Shown: positions 18,752 to 27,174 of the stretch, piece after piece
Position numbering within the stretch: position 1 is the first letter of the stretch
How the letters are laid out: the number at the start of each line of letters is the position of its first letter
Origin: Chlorobiaceae bacterium
GTDB lineage: Bacteria > Bacteroidota > Chlorobiia > Chlorobiales > Chlorobiaceae
NCBI GenBank assembly: GCA_012972825.1
Contig: JABDHL010000057.1
Coordinates: 31,032 to 95,031, forward strand
Length of the DNA stretch: 64,000 nucleotides
Direction: 5' to 3'
Notes under the pieces: generated by a model
Told to the model about the DNA's origin: nothing
The model's database searches: none
The model's input: only the letters and a program-made list of their open reading frames with translations
Made by a program: the position numbers and the translations under genes

Positions 18752-20269
18752 TTAGATGAGCAAACTGGAGCGACGCAAAAAAGCGACCGCCTCACGAACA
18801 AGAGCTTCATCAACGGTTATTGGCAACGGTGGCAATAAGGGAAAACTAACAGAGTTCGGATCGCCATCAAGTGCCTGAATAAGAAACCCCATGTGTTCAG
18901 CAAATGGCAATTTGAGATAATCCTGCATTTGTCTTTGTTCCTTAAGACGTAACGCGGTAAGCCGATCCGCACGTTCCCAAAAACCTTCACCAAGCTTGGC
19001 TGTTGTCAATTGCCATTTACTCCCTTGCCTGGCTATAGGTGAAGGTGATTCCAAAGAGAGCAAATCAATAATCTTTTTGATACGTCCCTGAGTTAAATTA
19101 ACCTTCCCCATAAGTTCGGGAACAGACAACCCGGCAGGCTCATTCTCAAGCGTATTGATAAAATCGTCTACTTCCTGTCGAGTCGGAAAAGCGCTGTTAA
19201 TAAACCAGTCAGTGATATCCGCCTCTTCTTTACCACTCAGCAAAATGCCGTAAGCAGATTCCAGAGCACGACCTGCACGTCCAACCTGCTGATAGTAAGC
19301 GACAACTGATCCTGGCATCTGATAATGGATCACAAATGCCAAATCCGGCTTATCGAAGCCCATTCCAAGTGCGGAAGTCGCCACAAGAGCTTTTACTCGA
19401 TTATGAAGCAGTGCCTGCTCAAACTCTGGCCGGCGATAACCAGTTTCGCCTGTATAGGCTTCAACACCCAAACCACGACTTTTCAGCCAGCTTGCAACCA
19501 TGTTTGCATCACGCACGGTGAGCGTATAGATAATTCCATGGCCATGAAGGGTCGAGAGCTGTTCTGCCAGCCAGGCAAGGCGCTGGGCTTGATCAGGTAA
19601 ATATATGGTTTGCAAGGTAAGTGAAGGGCGATTCAAATCACCGCGTAATACCTCCAGATTTGGCCCAAGCACTTCTGCGAGATCCTTCATTACTCGATTG
19701 TTTGCGGTGGCTGTAGTTGCCAGAAGTCGCAGGTTTGGTGGTAAAGTTTTAACAATCCGCTCCAGCAATCGATAGTGAGGCCGAAAGTCGTGGCCCCAGT
19801 CAGAAATACAGTGCGCTTCGTCAATGACCAACATCGAAATCTGCGCAGCAATTCGAGCCAGAACATTTTGACGAAACCGTTCATTCGCAAGCCTTTCAGG
19901 TGAAATGATCAGAATGTCAATCTCATTGCGACTAATACTTGCTTCAACATCAATCCAATCATCCGGATTGTCTGAGTTAATCGTAGCAGCATGCACACCC
20001 ATACATTCAGCTGCCTCAATCTGGTTTCGCATTAAAGCGAGCAGAGGTGATATCAGTAGAGATGGCCCTTTGCTTTCTTCACGAAGAAACTTGGTAGCAA
20101 TAAAATAGATAAAGCTCTTACCCCAACCAGTCTTCTGGACGATCAGCAATCGTCCTCGGCCTTCAACGATGTAACGAATTGCTTCCTCCTGGCTGTCACG
20201 GAAAGCCGCATCGGGATAACCAGAACCGATCCGTAAAAGCTCCAAAGCCCTGGTTGTCGTATAGCTCAT
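18752..20269 (-). CDS. RecQ-like helicase, RqlH/PsyrTA type (truncated: PRTase domain lost)
   Basis: SF2 helicase core with Walker A QKTGWGKS (Lys51), motif II DEAHCISDWGHDFRP (about 152-166), motif III LLATTATAN, and motif VI QQVGRAGR. These are RecQ-family features. The rest of the 505 aa resembles the RqlH extension, ending in ALVREAVAFLRRSSLLI. Two things are odd. Only two cysteines occur in the whole protein, so the usual four-cysteine RecQ zinc site is absent. The natural protein should continue into a phosphoribosyltransferase but stops at TAA 18752. The ATG overlaps the stop of a 52-codon gene as ATGA. It may still unwind DNA. Confidence 0.85.
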   Translation of the reverse strand: MSYTTTRALELLRIGSGYPDAAFRDSQEEAIRYIVEGRGRLLIVQKTGWGKSFIYFIATKFLREESKGPSLLISPLLALMRNQIEAAECMGVHAATINSDNPDDWIDVEASISRNEIDILIISPERLANERFRQNVLARIAAQISMLVIDEAHCISDWGHDFRPHYRLLERIVKTLPPNLRLLATTATANNRVMKDLAEVLGPNLEVLRGDLNRPSLTLQTIYLPDQAQRLAWLAEQLSTLHGHGIIYTLTVRDANMVASWLKSRGLGVEAYTGETGYRRPEFEQALLHNRVKALVATSALGMGFDKPDLAFVIHYQMPGSVVAYYQQVGRAGRALESAYGILLSGKEEADITDWFINSAFPTRQEVDDFINTLENEPAGLSVPELMGKVNLTQGRIKKIIDLLSLESPSPIARQGSKWQLTTAKLGEGFWERADRLTALRLKEQRQMQDYLKLPFAEHMGFLIQALDGDPNSVSFPLLPPLPITVDEALVREAVAFLRRSSLLI

Positions 20270-20424
20270 TTACCTCTTTGGTCAACCTTCATAAAAAGGA
20301 GAGGCCGGCTCTCAGACACGACCTGTCGTGCTGCAAACTGCTCTTTGTCCTTCTGTTCAGAATTTGACAAGCCGTCAATTGTATGAAGAGACCGCTGTAT
20401 CTTGTCATGCTCAAGTTCGGACAT
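20266..20424 (-). CDS. Small ORF overlapping helicase start (unknown, 52 aa)
   Basis: Not recognised. An ATG at 20422-20424 opens 52 codons beginning MSELEHDKIQRSLHT and ending KVDQRGK; the TGA overlaps the helicase ATG as ATGA. The product is polar, rich in Glu/Lys/Gln, with no membrane helix or signal. The 4-nt overlap, typical of translational coupling, argues it is real. A mini-frame just upstream (20437-20523) also starts MSEL. Alternatives: the 3' remnant of a longer gene, or a leader peptide. Confidence 0.45.
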   Translation of the reverse strand: MSELEHDKIQRSLHTIDGLSNSEQKDKEQFAARQVVSESRPLLFMKVDQRGK

Positions 20425-20822
20425 GCTTACAGGCACTTAAATATACAAATATATTGCGCTGTTATAATTTATTTTTACACCATTAACACTATTGAATGGC
20501 TCAAATGTAACCAGCTCGGACATGAATGCCCCTGAGGACAATTCAACCCCACTTTTTTTTCCAACTTAATTTGTTATATGGCTATTATTGGTTAAGCATG
20601 AACCCAAAAGTCAAGACCTTCAAGGTTAGAGAAAGTATGACATACTCTCATAATCTTTCTACAAGGGGTTACCTGACTGAAAGTCCTGGACAAGAGCGGC
20701 TTGTGCTGTTGAGGTAAAAATAGCGTGACTGATGGCGAATATTCCTTTTTTTGCAGTGAGACACTCAATGCCATTGAAACCAGCCCTATGCGGTGAAGGG
20801 AGCATTGGGCCGGTTCTCTATT
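20425..20822. other. Intergenic region with a near-perfect palindrome, no clear gene
   Basis: About 400 bp between the small ORF and sdhB. I see no convincing protein gene: a plus-strand frame at 20526-20717 has no supporting features. A 28-codon minus frame (20437-20523) starts MSELVTFEPFN, echoing the MSEL start of the next ORF. An A/T-rich stretch near 20430-20460 on the minus strand (TGTATATTTAAG) may hold a promoter. A 19-bp palindrome lies at 20631-20649. Confidence 0.5.
20631..20649. promoter_or_regulatory. Candidate operator palindrome
   Basis: GAAAGTATGACATACTCTC reads as its own complement apart from the central base and one outer pair (GARAGTATGWCATACTYTC). It is the strongest symmetrical element in the 20425-20822 intergenic stretch. 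It sits about 200 bp upstream of the small ORF/helicase unit and about 175 bp beyond the 3' end of sdhB. Dimeric regulators bind such sites, but no partner regulator is visible nearby, so the function is a guess. Confidence 0.35.
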
Positions 20823-21596
20823 TTAGAGGGAGTCCTGAATAATCTTTTCCTTTTCAGCAAAAAGTTTTGAACTGAGAAACCCCCGGTTCATGCGGGCAAT
20901 ATTGGAGACTGAAATCCCTTTGGGACATTCCGCCTCGCAGGCATAGGTATTGCTGCAGTTGCCGAAACCGAGATCATCCATACAGGCAACCATCTTTTGT
21001 ACCCGTTTGGCAGCTTCCACTTTTCCTTGGGGAAGAAGGGCGAGATGCGATACTTTTGCCCCTATGAAGAGCATGGCTGCGGCATTGGAACAGGCTGCCA
21101 CGCATGCTCCGCAGCCAATACAGGTTGCCGCATCAAAAGCAGCATCAGACTTCTCTTTTTGTACCGGAATAGTATTGGCATCAGGCACGCCGCCAGTATT
21201 GACAGAGACATAGCCTCCTGCCTGAATGATCCTGTCGAATGCACTCCGATCGACAATGAGATCACTGATGATGGGAAAAGCTTTTGCCCTCCATGGTTCA
21301 ATATGGATGGTGTCGCCATCCTTGAAGGATCGCATGTGCAGCTGGCAGGTAGTAACTCCTTTGACAGGCCCATGAGGACGTCCATTGATGTAAAGACTGC
21401 AGGTGCCGCAGATGCCCTCCCGGCAATCGTGGTCAAAAGAAACAGGATCCCCGCCATTCATGATGAGCTTCTGGTTCAGGGTATCGAGCATTTCGAAAAA
21501 AGAGCTGTCGGGCGATATTTCTGATACATCGTATGAAACCATCTGCCCTTTAGCTGTTGCATTTTTCTGTCGCCAGATCTTCAGCGTAAAATTCAT
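20823..21596 (-). CDS. sdhB: Succinate dehydrogenase/fumarate reductase iron-sulfur subunit
   Basis: Electron-transfer subunit carrying three Fe-S clusters. The [2Fe-2S] ligands are in [16 protein letters not shown] with the later TTCQLHM; the second and third clusters in [15 protein letters not shown] and [28 protein letters not shown] cysteines. Length 257 aa is usual. It is the last gene of sdhC-sdhA-sdhB. In green sulfur bacteria the complex is expected to run as fumarate reductase in the reductive TCA cycle (inference from the group's physiology). Confidence 0.95.
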   Translation of the reverse strand: MNFTLKIWRQKNATAKGQMVSYDVSEISPDSSFFEMLDTLNQKLIMNGGDPVSFDHDCREGICGTCSLYINGRPHGPVKGVTTCQLHMRSFKDGDTIHIEPWRAKAFPIISDLIVDRSAFDRIIQAGGYVSVNTGGVPDANTIPVQKEKSDAAFDAATCIGCGACVAACSNAAAMLFIGAKVSHLALLPQGKVEAAKRVQKMVACMDDLGFGNCSNTYACEAECPKGISVSNIARMNRGFLSSKLFAEKEKIIQDSL

Positions 21597-21605
21597 AATA
21601 ATCTG

Positions 21606-23543
21606 TTATTTGTAGCTCCGCTGGGAGAGCTTGATCTCTTTGAATTGGAGTTCCTCGCGGTGCAACTCAGCAGCATCACGCCCCTTGTATTCCCATGCGC
21701 CGACAAATGCGAATTTATCATCCCGTCGAAGTGCTTCACCTTCGCTGGTCTGGTACTCTTCTCTGAAGTGTCCTCCGCATGACTCCCGCCGTTGCAGGGC
21801 ATCACGTACCATGAGTTCACCAAGATCGATAAAATCTGCAACTCTGCAGGCTTTCTCAAGTTCGGGATTGTATTCGTCCATGCCTCCGGGAATTTTAACG
21901 CCTCGGGCATACTCGCTGCGCAGCTCTGCAATGAGATAGAGCGCTTCGTTAAGTCCTGCCTCGTTTCGCGCCATTCCGCAATACTCCCACATAATCTTGC
22001 CAAGTCGACGATGGAAATGGTCAACAGATTCCTTTGCGCTTGTGTTCTTTATGGCCTTCAGACGGTCCGTGACGGCTTGTGCCGCAAGGTTGAATTCAGA
22101 CGAGGCGGTATCAAAACGGGGTGAATGGATTTCAGCCGCAAGATAATTGCCGATAGTGTAGGGAAGCACGAAATAACCGTCTGCAAGACCCTGCATAAGT
22201 GCTGAAGCACCAAGACGATTTGCACCATGATCGGAAAAATTGCATTCGCCGATAGCATAGAGACCGGGAATGGTGGTCATCAGTTCATAATCAACCCAAA
22301 GACCTCCCATGGTATAATGGACAGCCGGATAGATCATCATCGGGGTTTCATAGGGACTCTCCGCCACAATCTGCTGGTACATCTGGAAAAGGTTGCCGTA
22401 AAGGGAGTCAATGGTTTCGTGACCCTTGCGCTTTATCGCGTCGGCAAAGTCAAGATAGACAGCCACCCCTGTAGAACCGACACCGAAACCGGCATCACAG
22501 CGCTCCTTGGCAGCCCTTGAAGCCACGTCCCTTGGTACAAGATTACCGAAAGCGGGATAGCGGCGTTCGAGATAGTAATCACGGTCAACCTCCGGAATAT
22601 CGGAGGGCTTTACCTCTTTGTTCCTGAGCCGTTCGACATCCTTTAATTTGGCTGGCACCCATATCCTGCCGTCGTTACGCAGGCTTTCGCTCATCAGGGT
22701 AAGCTTCGACTGAGCATCGCCATGCACCGGAATACAGGTTGGGTGAATCTGGGTAAATGAAGGGTTGGCAAACATCGCCCCTTTTTTATAAGCACTCCAT
22801 GCAGGGGTTACATTGGAGCCCATGGCGTTTGTGGAGAGGAAAAAGACATTGCCATATCCGCCATTAGCAAGAACCACGGCATGAGCTGCATGACGCTCTA
22901 TTTCACCTGTAACCAGATTTCGGGCAATTATCCCTCGTGCTTTACCATCCACAAGCACCATGTCAAGAACGTCGCGGCGGTTGAAGAGTGTCACATTGCC
23001 TGCTGCTATCTGGCGGCTTAACGCACCATAGGCGCCAAGCAGGAGCTGCTGGCCGGTCTGCCCCCTGGCATAAAATGTCCTCGAAACCTGTGCTCCGCCA
23101 AACGAGCGGTTGGTCAGAAGACCGCCATATTCGCGGGCAAAAGGCACTCCCTGGGCTACACAAAGATCAATAATCTGATTGCTGACTTCAGCAAGACGAT
23201 AGACGTTGGCTTCACGGGCGCGGTAATCACCACCTTTGATGGTATCGTAAAAGAGCCGATACGCGCTGTCTCCGTCATTCTGATAGTTTTTCGCCGCATT
23301 GATTCCCCCCTGTGCTGCAATGCTGTGAGCACGGCGGGGAGTATCCTGGTAGCAGAAAACCTTGACATTATACCCGAGTTGCCCGAGCGATGCTGCGGCT
23401 GAAGCCCCCGCGAGGCCTGTTCCGACAACGATGATATCAAGTTTGCGTTTATTGTTTGGGTTTACCAGCTTGCAGCTCGATTTGTAGGCAGTCCATTTTT
23501 CAGCCACCGGCCCTTCAGGGATTCTGGCGTTGAGGCGTGTCAT
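21606..23543 (-). CDS. sdhA: Succinate dehydrogenase/fumarate reductase flavoprotein subunit
   Basis: Catalytic FAD subunit. The dinucleotide-binding motif is [18 protein letters not shown] (about residues 37-54), and [11 protein letters not shown] holds the histidine that binds FAD covalently. Later come [10 protein letters not shown] and a [14 protein letters not shown] block, typical of the family. The frame extends to 23744, but that part overlaps sdhC and encodes an unrelated hydrophobic stretch. The ATG at 23543, [17 protein letters not shown], gives 645 aa as in Bacteroidetes/Chlorobi SdhA. Confidence 0.95.
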   Translation of the reverse strand: MTRLNARIPEGPVAEKWTAYKSSCKLVNPNNKRKLDIIVVGTGLAGASAAASLGQLGYNVKVFCYQDTPRRAHSIAAQGGINAAKNYQNDGDSAYRLFYDTIKGGDYRAREANVYRLAEVSNQIIDLCVAQGVPFAREYGGLLTNRSFGGAQVSRTFYARGQTGQQLLLGAYGALSRQIAAGNVTLFNRRDVLDMVLVDGKARGIIARNLVTGEIERHAAHAVVLANGGYGNVFFLSTNAMGSNVTPAWSAYKKGAMFANPSFTQIHPTCIPVHGDAQSKLTLMSESLRNDGRIWVPAKLKDVERLRNKEVKPSDIPEVDRDYYLERRYPAFGNLVPRDVASRAAKERCDAGFGVGSTGVAVYLDFADAIKRKGHETIDSLYGNLFQMYQQIVAESPYETPMMIYPAVHYTMGGLWVDYELMTTIPGLYAIGECNFSDHGANRLGASALMQGLADGYFVLPYTIGNYLAAEIHSPRFDTASSEFNLAAQAVTDRLKAIKNTSAKESVDHFHRRLGKIMWEYCGMARNEAGLNEALYLIAELRSEYARGVKIPGGMDEYNPELEKACRVADFIDLGELMVRDALQRRESCGGHFREEYQTSEGEALRRDDKFAFVGAWEYKGRDAAELHREELQFKEIKLSQRSYK

Positions 23544-23601
23544 TGAAGAGTGTTCTGAGTGTTTTTTACGGCGAATAATACAGTCGTCATAAATTATTAA
23601 C

Positions 23602-24264
23602 TTATTTAAATAATAGGAGATAAACAGGAATAACACTGAAGCCGACAGTAATAAGTATCGAATAGGCTGAGCCGATAAACTTAACCGCATCCATATATTT
23701 GCTGTGGTTCCACCCGAGGGTCTGAAACCCCGACTGAATGGCATGATTCAGATGAATACCGAGAAAAAGAAAGCCGATTATATAAAGGATTGAGTAGAGC
23801 GGTGATGAAAACAGAAGAAGTGTACGATGATAGAAATCGTGGCTTGCTATGCCGGGAGGAGGGGCTACAAAGCCGATCTTGATGAAGTAGAAGTCAATAA
23901 AGTGCAGGACAAGGAAGATGAAAACAATGATCCCTGTATGGAACATGTACTTTGAGAAGAACGATGTCTCAGAACTGTTGCTGCAGGCATATGCGGTTGG
24001 ACGTGCAGCCCTGTTCTGGATGGAAACCAGGATACCGAAAAGAATGTGCAACAGAAATCCTGCAAAAAGCACAATCTCGAAAACCTTGATGAGTTGATTC
24101 GTGCCCATGAAGGTTGCTGCTTCGGTGAACATACGACCCCCATCATCTTTCAGCAGCATCAGATTGATGCCGAGATGCACACATAAAAATGTAACCAAAA
24201 AAAGCCCTGCAAGTGCCATGAGCACTTTTCTGGTAAGAGAGGAATACAAAAGCATGGTGTTCAT
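23602..24264 (-). CDS. sdhC: Succinate dehydrogenase/fumarate reductase cytochrome b subunit
   Basis: Five-helix diheme cytochrome b of the B. subtilis/Wolinella type (cytochrome b558), one protein instead of separate SdhC and SdhD. Candidate haem histidines sit in hydrophobic segments ([46 protein letters not shown]). From the ATG at 24264 it is 220 aa; the frame extends to 24315 without support. The operon order sdhC-sdhA-sdhB fits this family. Confidence 0.92.
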   Translation of the reverse strand: MNTMLLYSSLTRKVLMALAGLFLVTFLCVHLGINLMLLKDDGGRMFTEAATFMGTNQLIKVFEIVLFAGFLLHILFGILVSIQNRAARPTAYACSNSSETSFFSKYMFHTGIIVFIFLVLHFIDFYFIKIGFVAPPPGIASHDFYHRTLLLFSSPLYSILYIIGFLFLGIHLNHAIQSGFQTLGWNHSKYMDAVKFIGSAYSILITVGFSVIPVYLLLFK

Positions 24265-24352
24265 ACTATGGTTAGTTCGATGGGAAAGAACAGAGGATTT
24301 TATCCTGAGGCCCACAATGTAATGTCCTCTTTTTTAACTTCCAATAAAAAAA

Positions 24353-25006
24353 TCATGCATGACCTTTCTCATTCACAAAAGCAACGGCTCTAAGGGGTGA
24401 AGCTTCTGCATGTGCAATTTTCAGCGGGAAGCAAAAAAAAGTAAAGGGGAGGTCTAAAAGCGGAGAGAGATCTGCAAGATTTTCAATAAGGAGTATCCCG
24501 TTCTCAAGGAGAATCCTGTGAACAGGAAAGTCACCAGAATCGGGCGAATCAACTGAAATCATATCTGCACCAATACCTTTCAGATGAAATCCGGCTAGCC
24601 AGAGTGCGGCATCAGTGGAGAGTACCGGATAACCGGTATAATAATCAGAAGTCCCCCAGTACCGATTCCATCCGGAATACAGCAGCAGAAACTCGCAATC
24701 TTCAAGGTGAGCCTCGAAAACCTGAAGCGCATCGATGGTAATTGTTTCGGCGACAGAACTGCGGAGATCAATGACGATGCCCTTTCCAATAAAGCGGTCA
24801 AGAGTAAAAGCATCAAGCGAGCACCCTTCAGGAAGGATGTGGGAAGGCAGGTCAACATGGGTTCCGGTATGAGAGGAAAAAGTAAGCTGCTGTTCTGCAA
24901 ATCCATCCCGTTCGATGGAAGAAAGTGAGTGAAAGAACGGTTGCGGAGTACCGGGATAACAGGGCATCCCCTGTTCGATGGTCTGTGTTAAATCTATAGC
25001 CCGCAT
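24353..25006 (-). CDS. Cyclase family protein (kynurenine-formamidase-like metal hydrolase)
   Basis: Belongs to the cyclase/KynB fold. The metal-binding signature is SHTGTHVDLPSH, about residues 46-57, followed by a region ending in LLENGILLIENL. KynB hydrolyses N-formylkynurenine, but relatives act on other esters and amides, and no kynurenine gene lies nearby. The ATG at 25006 overlaps the stop of the next gene by one base (TGATG). A TTG two codons earlier is less likely. 217 aa is normal. Specific substrate unknown. Confidence 0.75.
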   Translation of the reverse strand: MRAIDLTQTIEQGMPCYPGTPQPFFHSLSSIERDGFAEQQLTFSSHTGTHVDLPSHILPEGCSLDAFTLDRFIGKGIVIDLRSSVAETITIDALQVFEAHLEDCEFLLLYSGWNRYWGTSDYYTGYPVLSTDAALWLAGFHLKGIGADMISVDSPDSGDFPVHRILLENGILLIENLADLSPLLDLPFTFFCFPLKIAHAEASPLRAVAFVNEKGHA

Positions 25007-25785
25007 CAACAAACAGCAGAAGATTTCCGAGCGATCCTTGCGAATACATAGTCGATAATCGCATTAACCGCCTTTTCCTTTTCGCAATCACAAAAAGTCT
25101 GATGTTCCGAACGTTCAAGCCACATGATGGATTTTTCTGACGGATCAGTAGCAATGCTGTCGCTGAGTAAGATTGCACTTTCGGGCAGGACAGTGCTTTC
25201 CTTACGATTATGCAGAATAAAAACCGGAACTTTGATATAACCAAGCAGCGGGATGCTTTTTTTTATCAACTCAAAAAATGAAAAGATAGCGTCTGTCGGT
25301 ACCCAGGCATAGTGTGGAGTACAGCCTTCATTCCTCTTATCGGCAAACTCAGGTTTCAGCTCCCATTTTTTTATGACCCGACTGACAAGGTACGCCGCAA
25401 AATGCAGAGGACGTCCGGGCGCAAGCAGAGAAGCAAGCTTGAGGGCCGGAGCAACAAGCACAAGTGAATCAACCTGGCCCTCATACAAGACGGCAAGATT
25501 CAGGGCTATGAGAGCGCCCATGCTGTGACCAATAACGATAACTCGCTCTGCCTCATTTCGAAGATCCTGAAACGCCAGGCCGGCATCAGACACCCATTCC
25601 TCCCATGTAACACCTCGAAGTGCCTCAGGTGATGAAGCTCCATGTCCTGCAAGCCGAGGCATCCGAACGGGAATTCCAAGCTCCTTGAGAGGCATATATA
25701 AAGCACTGACACTTTCGAGCGTCGCCGTAAAGCCATGAATAACAAGAACGCCCAAAGGGCTTGGCACATTGGGTTGCTCAGCCAT
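25006..25785 (-). CDS. Alpha/beta hydrolase (carboxylesterase/lysophospholipase-like)
   Basis: The protein (259 aa) opens LGVLVIHGFTATLESV, a His-Gly oxyanion region, and has nucleophile motif VIGHSMGALIAL (Ser in GHSMG). The LLGYIKVPVFILHNRKESTVL and RSEHQTFCDCEKE segments give the likely acidic residue and catalytic His. It resembles carboxylesterase Est30-type and monoacylglycerol-lipase-like enzymes. Translationally coupled to the cyclase gene by a TGATG overlap, which hints at a shared pathway. Confidence 0.78.
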   Translation of the reverse strand: MAEQPNVPSPLGVLVIHGFTATLESVSALYMPLKELGIPVRMPRLAGHGASSPEALRGVTWEEWVSDAGLAFQDLRNEAERVIVIGHSMGALIALNLAVLYEGQVDSLVLVAPALKLASLLAPGRPLHFAAYLVSRVIKKWELKPEFADKRNEGCTPHYAWVPTDAIFSFFELIKKSIPLLGYIKVPVFILHNRKESTVLPESAILLSDSIATDPSEKSIMWLERSEHQTFCDCEKEKAVNAIIDYVFARIARKSSAVC

Positions 25786-25907
25786 AAGATCTCAATAAAT
25801 CTGCCGCTTCAAAATAAATGCCGAAATCCTGAGTGCCGACAAACGAAACATACAGGTTATCAGGGAATTTCTCGTAAAATAGCTATGTTTAAAGCAATTC
25901 ATACACT

Positions 25908-26426
25908 ATGAAAAAGATGACGCGAAATATTATTCTGGCAGGATGTGTCCTTTTCCCCTTGGCACTCAGTTCGTGCACATCAACCCGCACCCCTTTTTCA
26001 AAGCGGGACTTCAAAGGCATTTCACCGGAGGAAGCCTATCGGCTTGGCAAAATCAAAAACACCCCATACATTGTCAATGGCAGGGTTTATGTACCTATGA
26101 GCTACGAAGAGGCTATCTCCTATGAAGAAACCGGCATGGCATCGTGGTACGGCAGGGAAACCCTCGACCAGCATAACGGACAGCCAACAGCATATGGGGA
26201 AACATTTGATCCATCAATGCCAAGCGCCGCTCACAAATATCTTCCCCTCCCTTCCCTTGTAAAGGTAACGAATCTTAATACCAGAGCATCAATTATCGTC
26301 AGGGTCAACGATCGTGGGCCATTTGTTGATGACCGTGTTATTGATCTGAGCGTCGAAGCCGCTAAACAGCTGGGGTTTTTCGGAAAAGGCACGGCAAAAG
26401 TCAAGATTGAGGTTATCTCCCGCTGA
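25908..26426 (+). CDS. rlpA: RlpA-like septal lytic transglycosylase, lipoprotein
   Basis: A lipoprotein with signal MKKMTRNIILAGC and lipobox ALSSC. The DPBB (double-psi beta-barrel) domain starts at GMASWYGRETLDQHNG and contains ITRASIIVRVNDRGPF-type motif VRVNDRGPFVDDRVIDLS. RlpA cleaves naked glycans at septa, though some homologues lack activity. No SPOR domain is visible; 172 aa is short compared with E. coli RlpA (362 aa) but normal for the DPBB-only class. Sits alone on the plus strand. Confidence 0.9.
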   Translation: MKKMTRNIILAGCVLFPLALSSCTSTRTPFSKRDFKGISPEEAYRLGKIKNTPYIVNGRVYVPMSYEEAISYEETGMASWYGRETLDQHNGQPTAYGETFDPSMPSAAHKYLPLPSLVKVTNLNTRASIIVRVNDRGPFVDDRVIDLSVEAAKQLGFFGKGTAKVKIEVISR

Positions 26427-26496
26427 CAACAATTTTTCCAAGAGTGTCTACACCGTTTGACAGCAGGATGATGCTTAACCAAGGTCTCGATGCCGT

Positions 26497-27165
26497 TTAT
26501 TTTTTCATGACCGCTGCATCTTCCATAAACTTTTTAAGCCCGATATCGGTCAGCGGATGATTGACAAGCTGGCGGATAACGCTGTAAGGAATGGTGGCAA
26601 TGTCTGCGCCAATCATTGCTGAATCAACCACATGGAGCGGATGGCGCACGCTGGCTACAATCACCTCGGTCGGATAACCGTAGTTGTCGTAGATGGTGAC
26701 AATCTGCTCTACGAGCGCCATGCCATCAGTGCTTATATCGTCCAGTCTTCCAACAAACGGGCTGACATAGCTTGCCCCGGCCTTGGCGGCAAGCAGCGCC
26801 TGGTTCGGCGAAAAAACCAGTGTGGCGTTGGTGCGGATTCCCTGTTCTGAAAAATGCCTGATGGCTTTAAGACCGTTGAGAGTCAGTGGACATTTGATGA
26901 CCACGTTTTCGTGAATCGCCGCCAGGTCCTCTCCCTCCACAATCATCTCCTTCGTTTCCAGGCAGGTCACTTCGGCACTCACGGGACCATCGACAATATC
27001 GCAGATCCTGGCGATATGATCCTTGAAATCCTGATAGGTAAACCTGGATGGATCTCCGACAATTTTCGCAATAAGCGAAGGGTTTGTCGTTACACCGTCA
27101 AGAATGCCAAGCTCTTTTGCACCCTGAATTTCGTCGAGATTGGCTGTATCAATAAAAAATTTCAT
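26497..27165 (-). CDS. tal: Transaldolase (TalC/MipB, fructose-6-phosphate aldolase-like)
   Basis: Compact class-I aldolase of about 220 aa. The N-terminus [19 protein letters not shown] is typical of the small transaldolase subfamily. The Schiff-base lysine is in NVVIKCPLT (about residue 90), and [11 protein letters not shown] is another conserved block. The group moves dihydroxyacetone units in the pentose phosphate pathway; small members differ between transaldolase and F6P-aldolase activity, which sequence alone does not settle here. Preceded by GAGGAGA before the ATG. Lies 10 nt from the deoxyhypusine-synthase-like gene and probably is cotranscribed. Confidence 0.92.
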   Translation of the reverse strand: MKFFIDTANLDEIQGAKELGILDGVTTNPSLIAKIVGDPSRFTYQDFKDHIARICDIVDGPVSAEVTCLETKEMIVEGEDLAAIHENVVIKCPLTLNGLKAIRHFSEQGIRTNATLVFSPNQALLAAKAGASYVSPFVGRLDDISTDGMALVEQIVTIYDNYGYPTEVIVASVRHPLHVVDSAMIGADIATIPYSVIRQLVNHPLTDIGLKKFMEDAAVMKK

Positions 27166-27174
27166 TTCGTCTCC

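Noticed and set aside
18195..18754. Programmed stop-codon read-through or frameshift joining helicase and PRTase
   Set aside because: Two TAA stops and a separate one-base slip are needed, with no slippery heptamer or stem-loop seen; decay is simpler.
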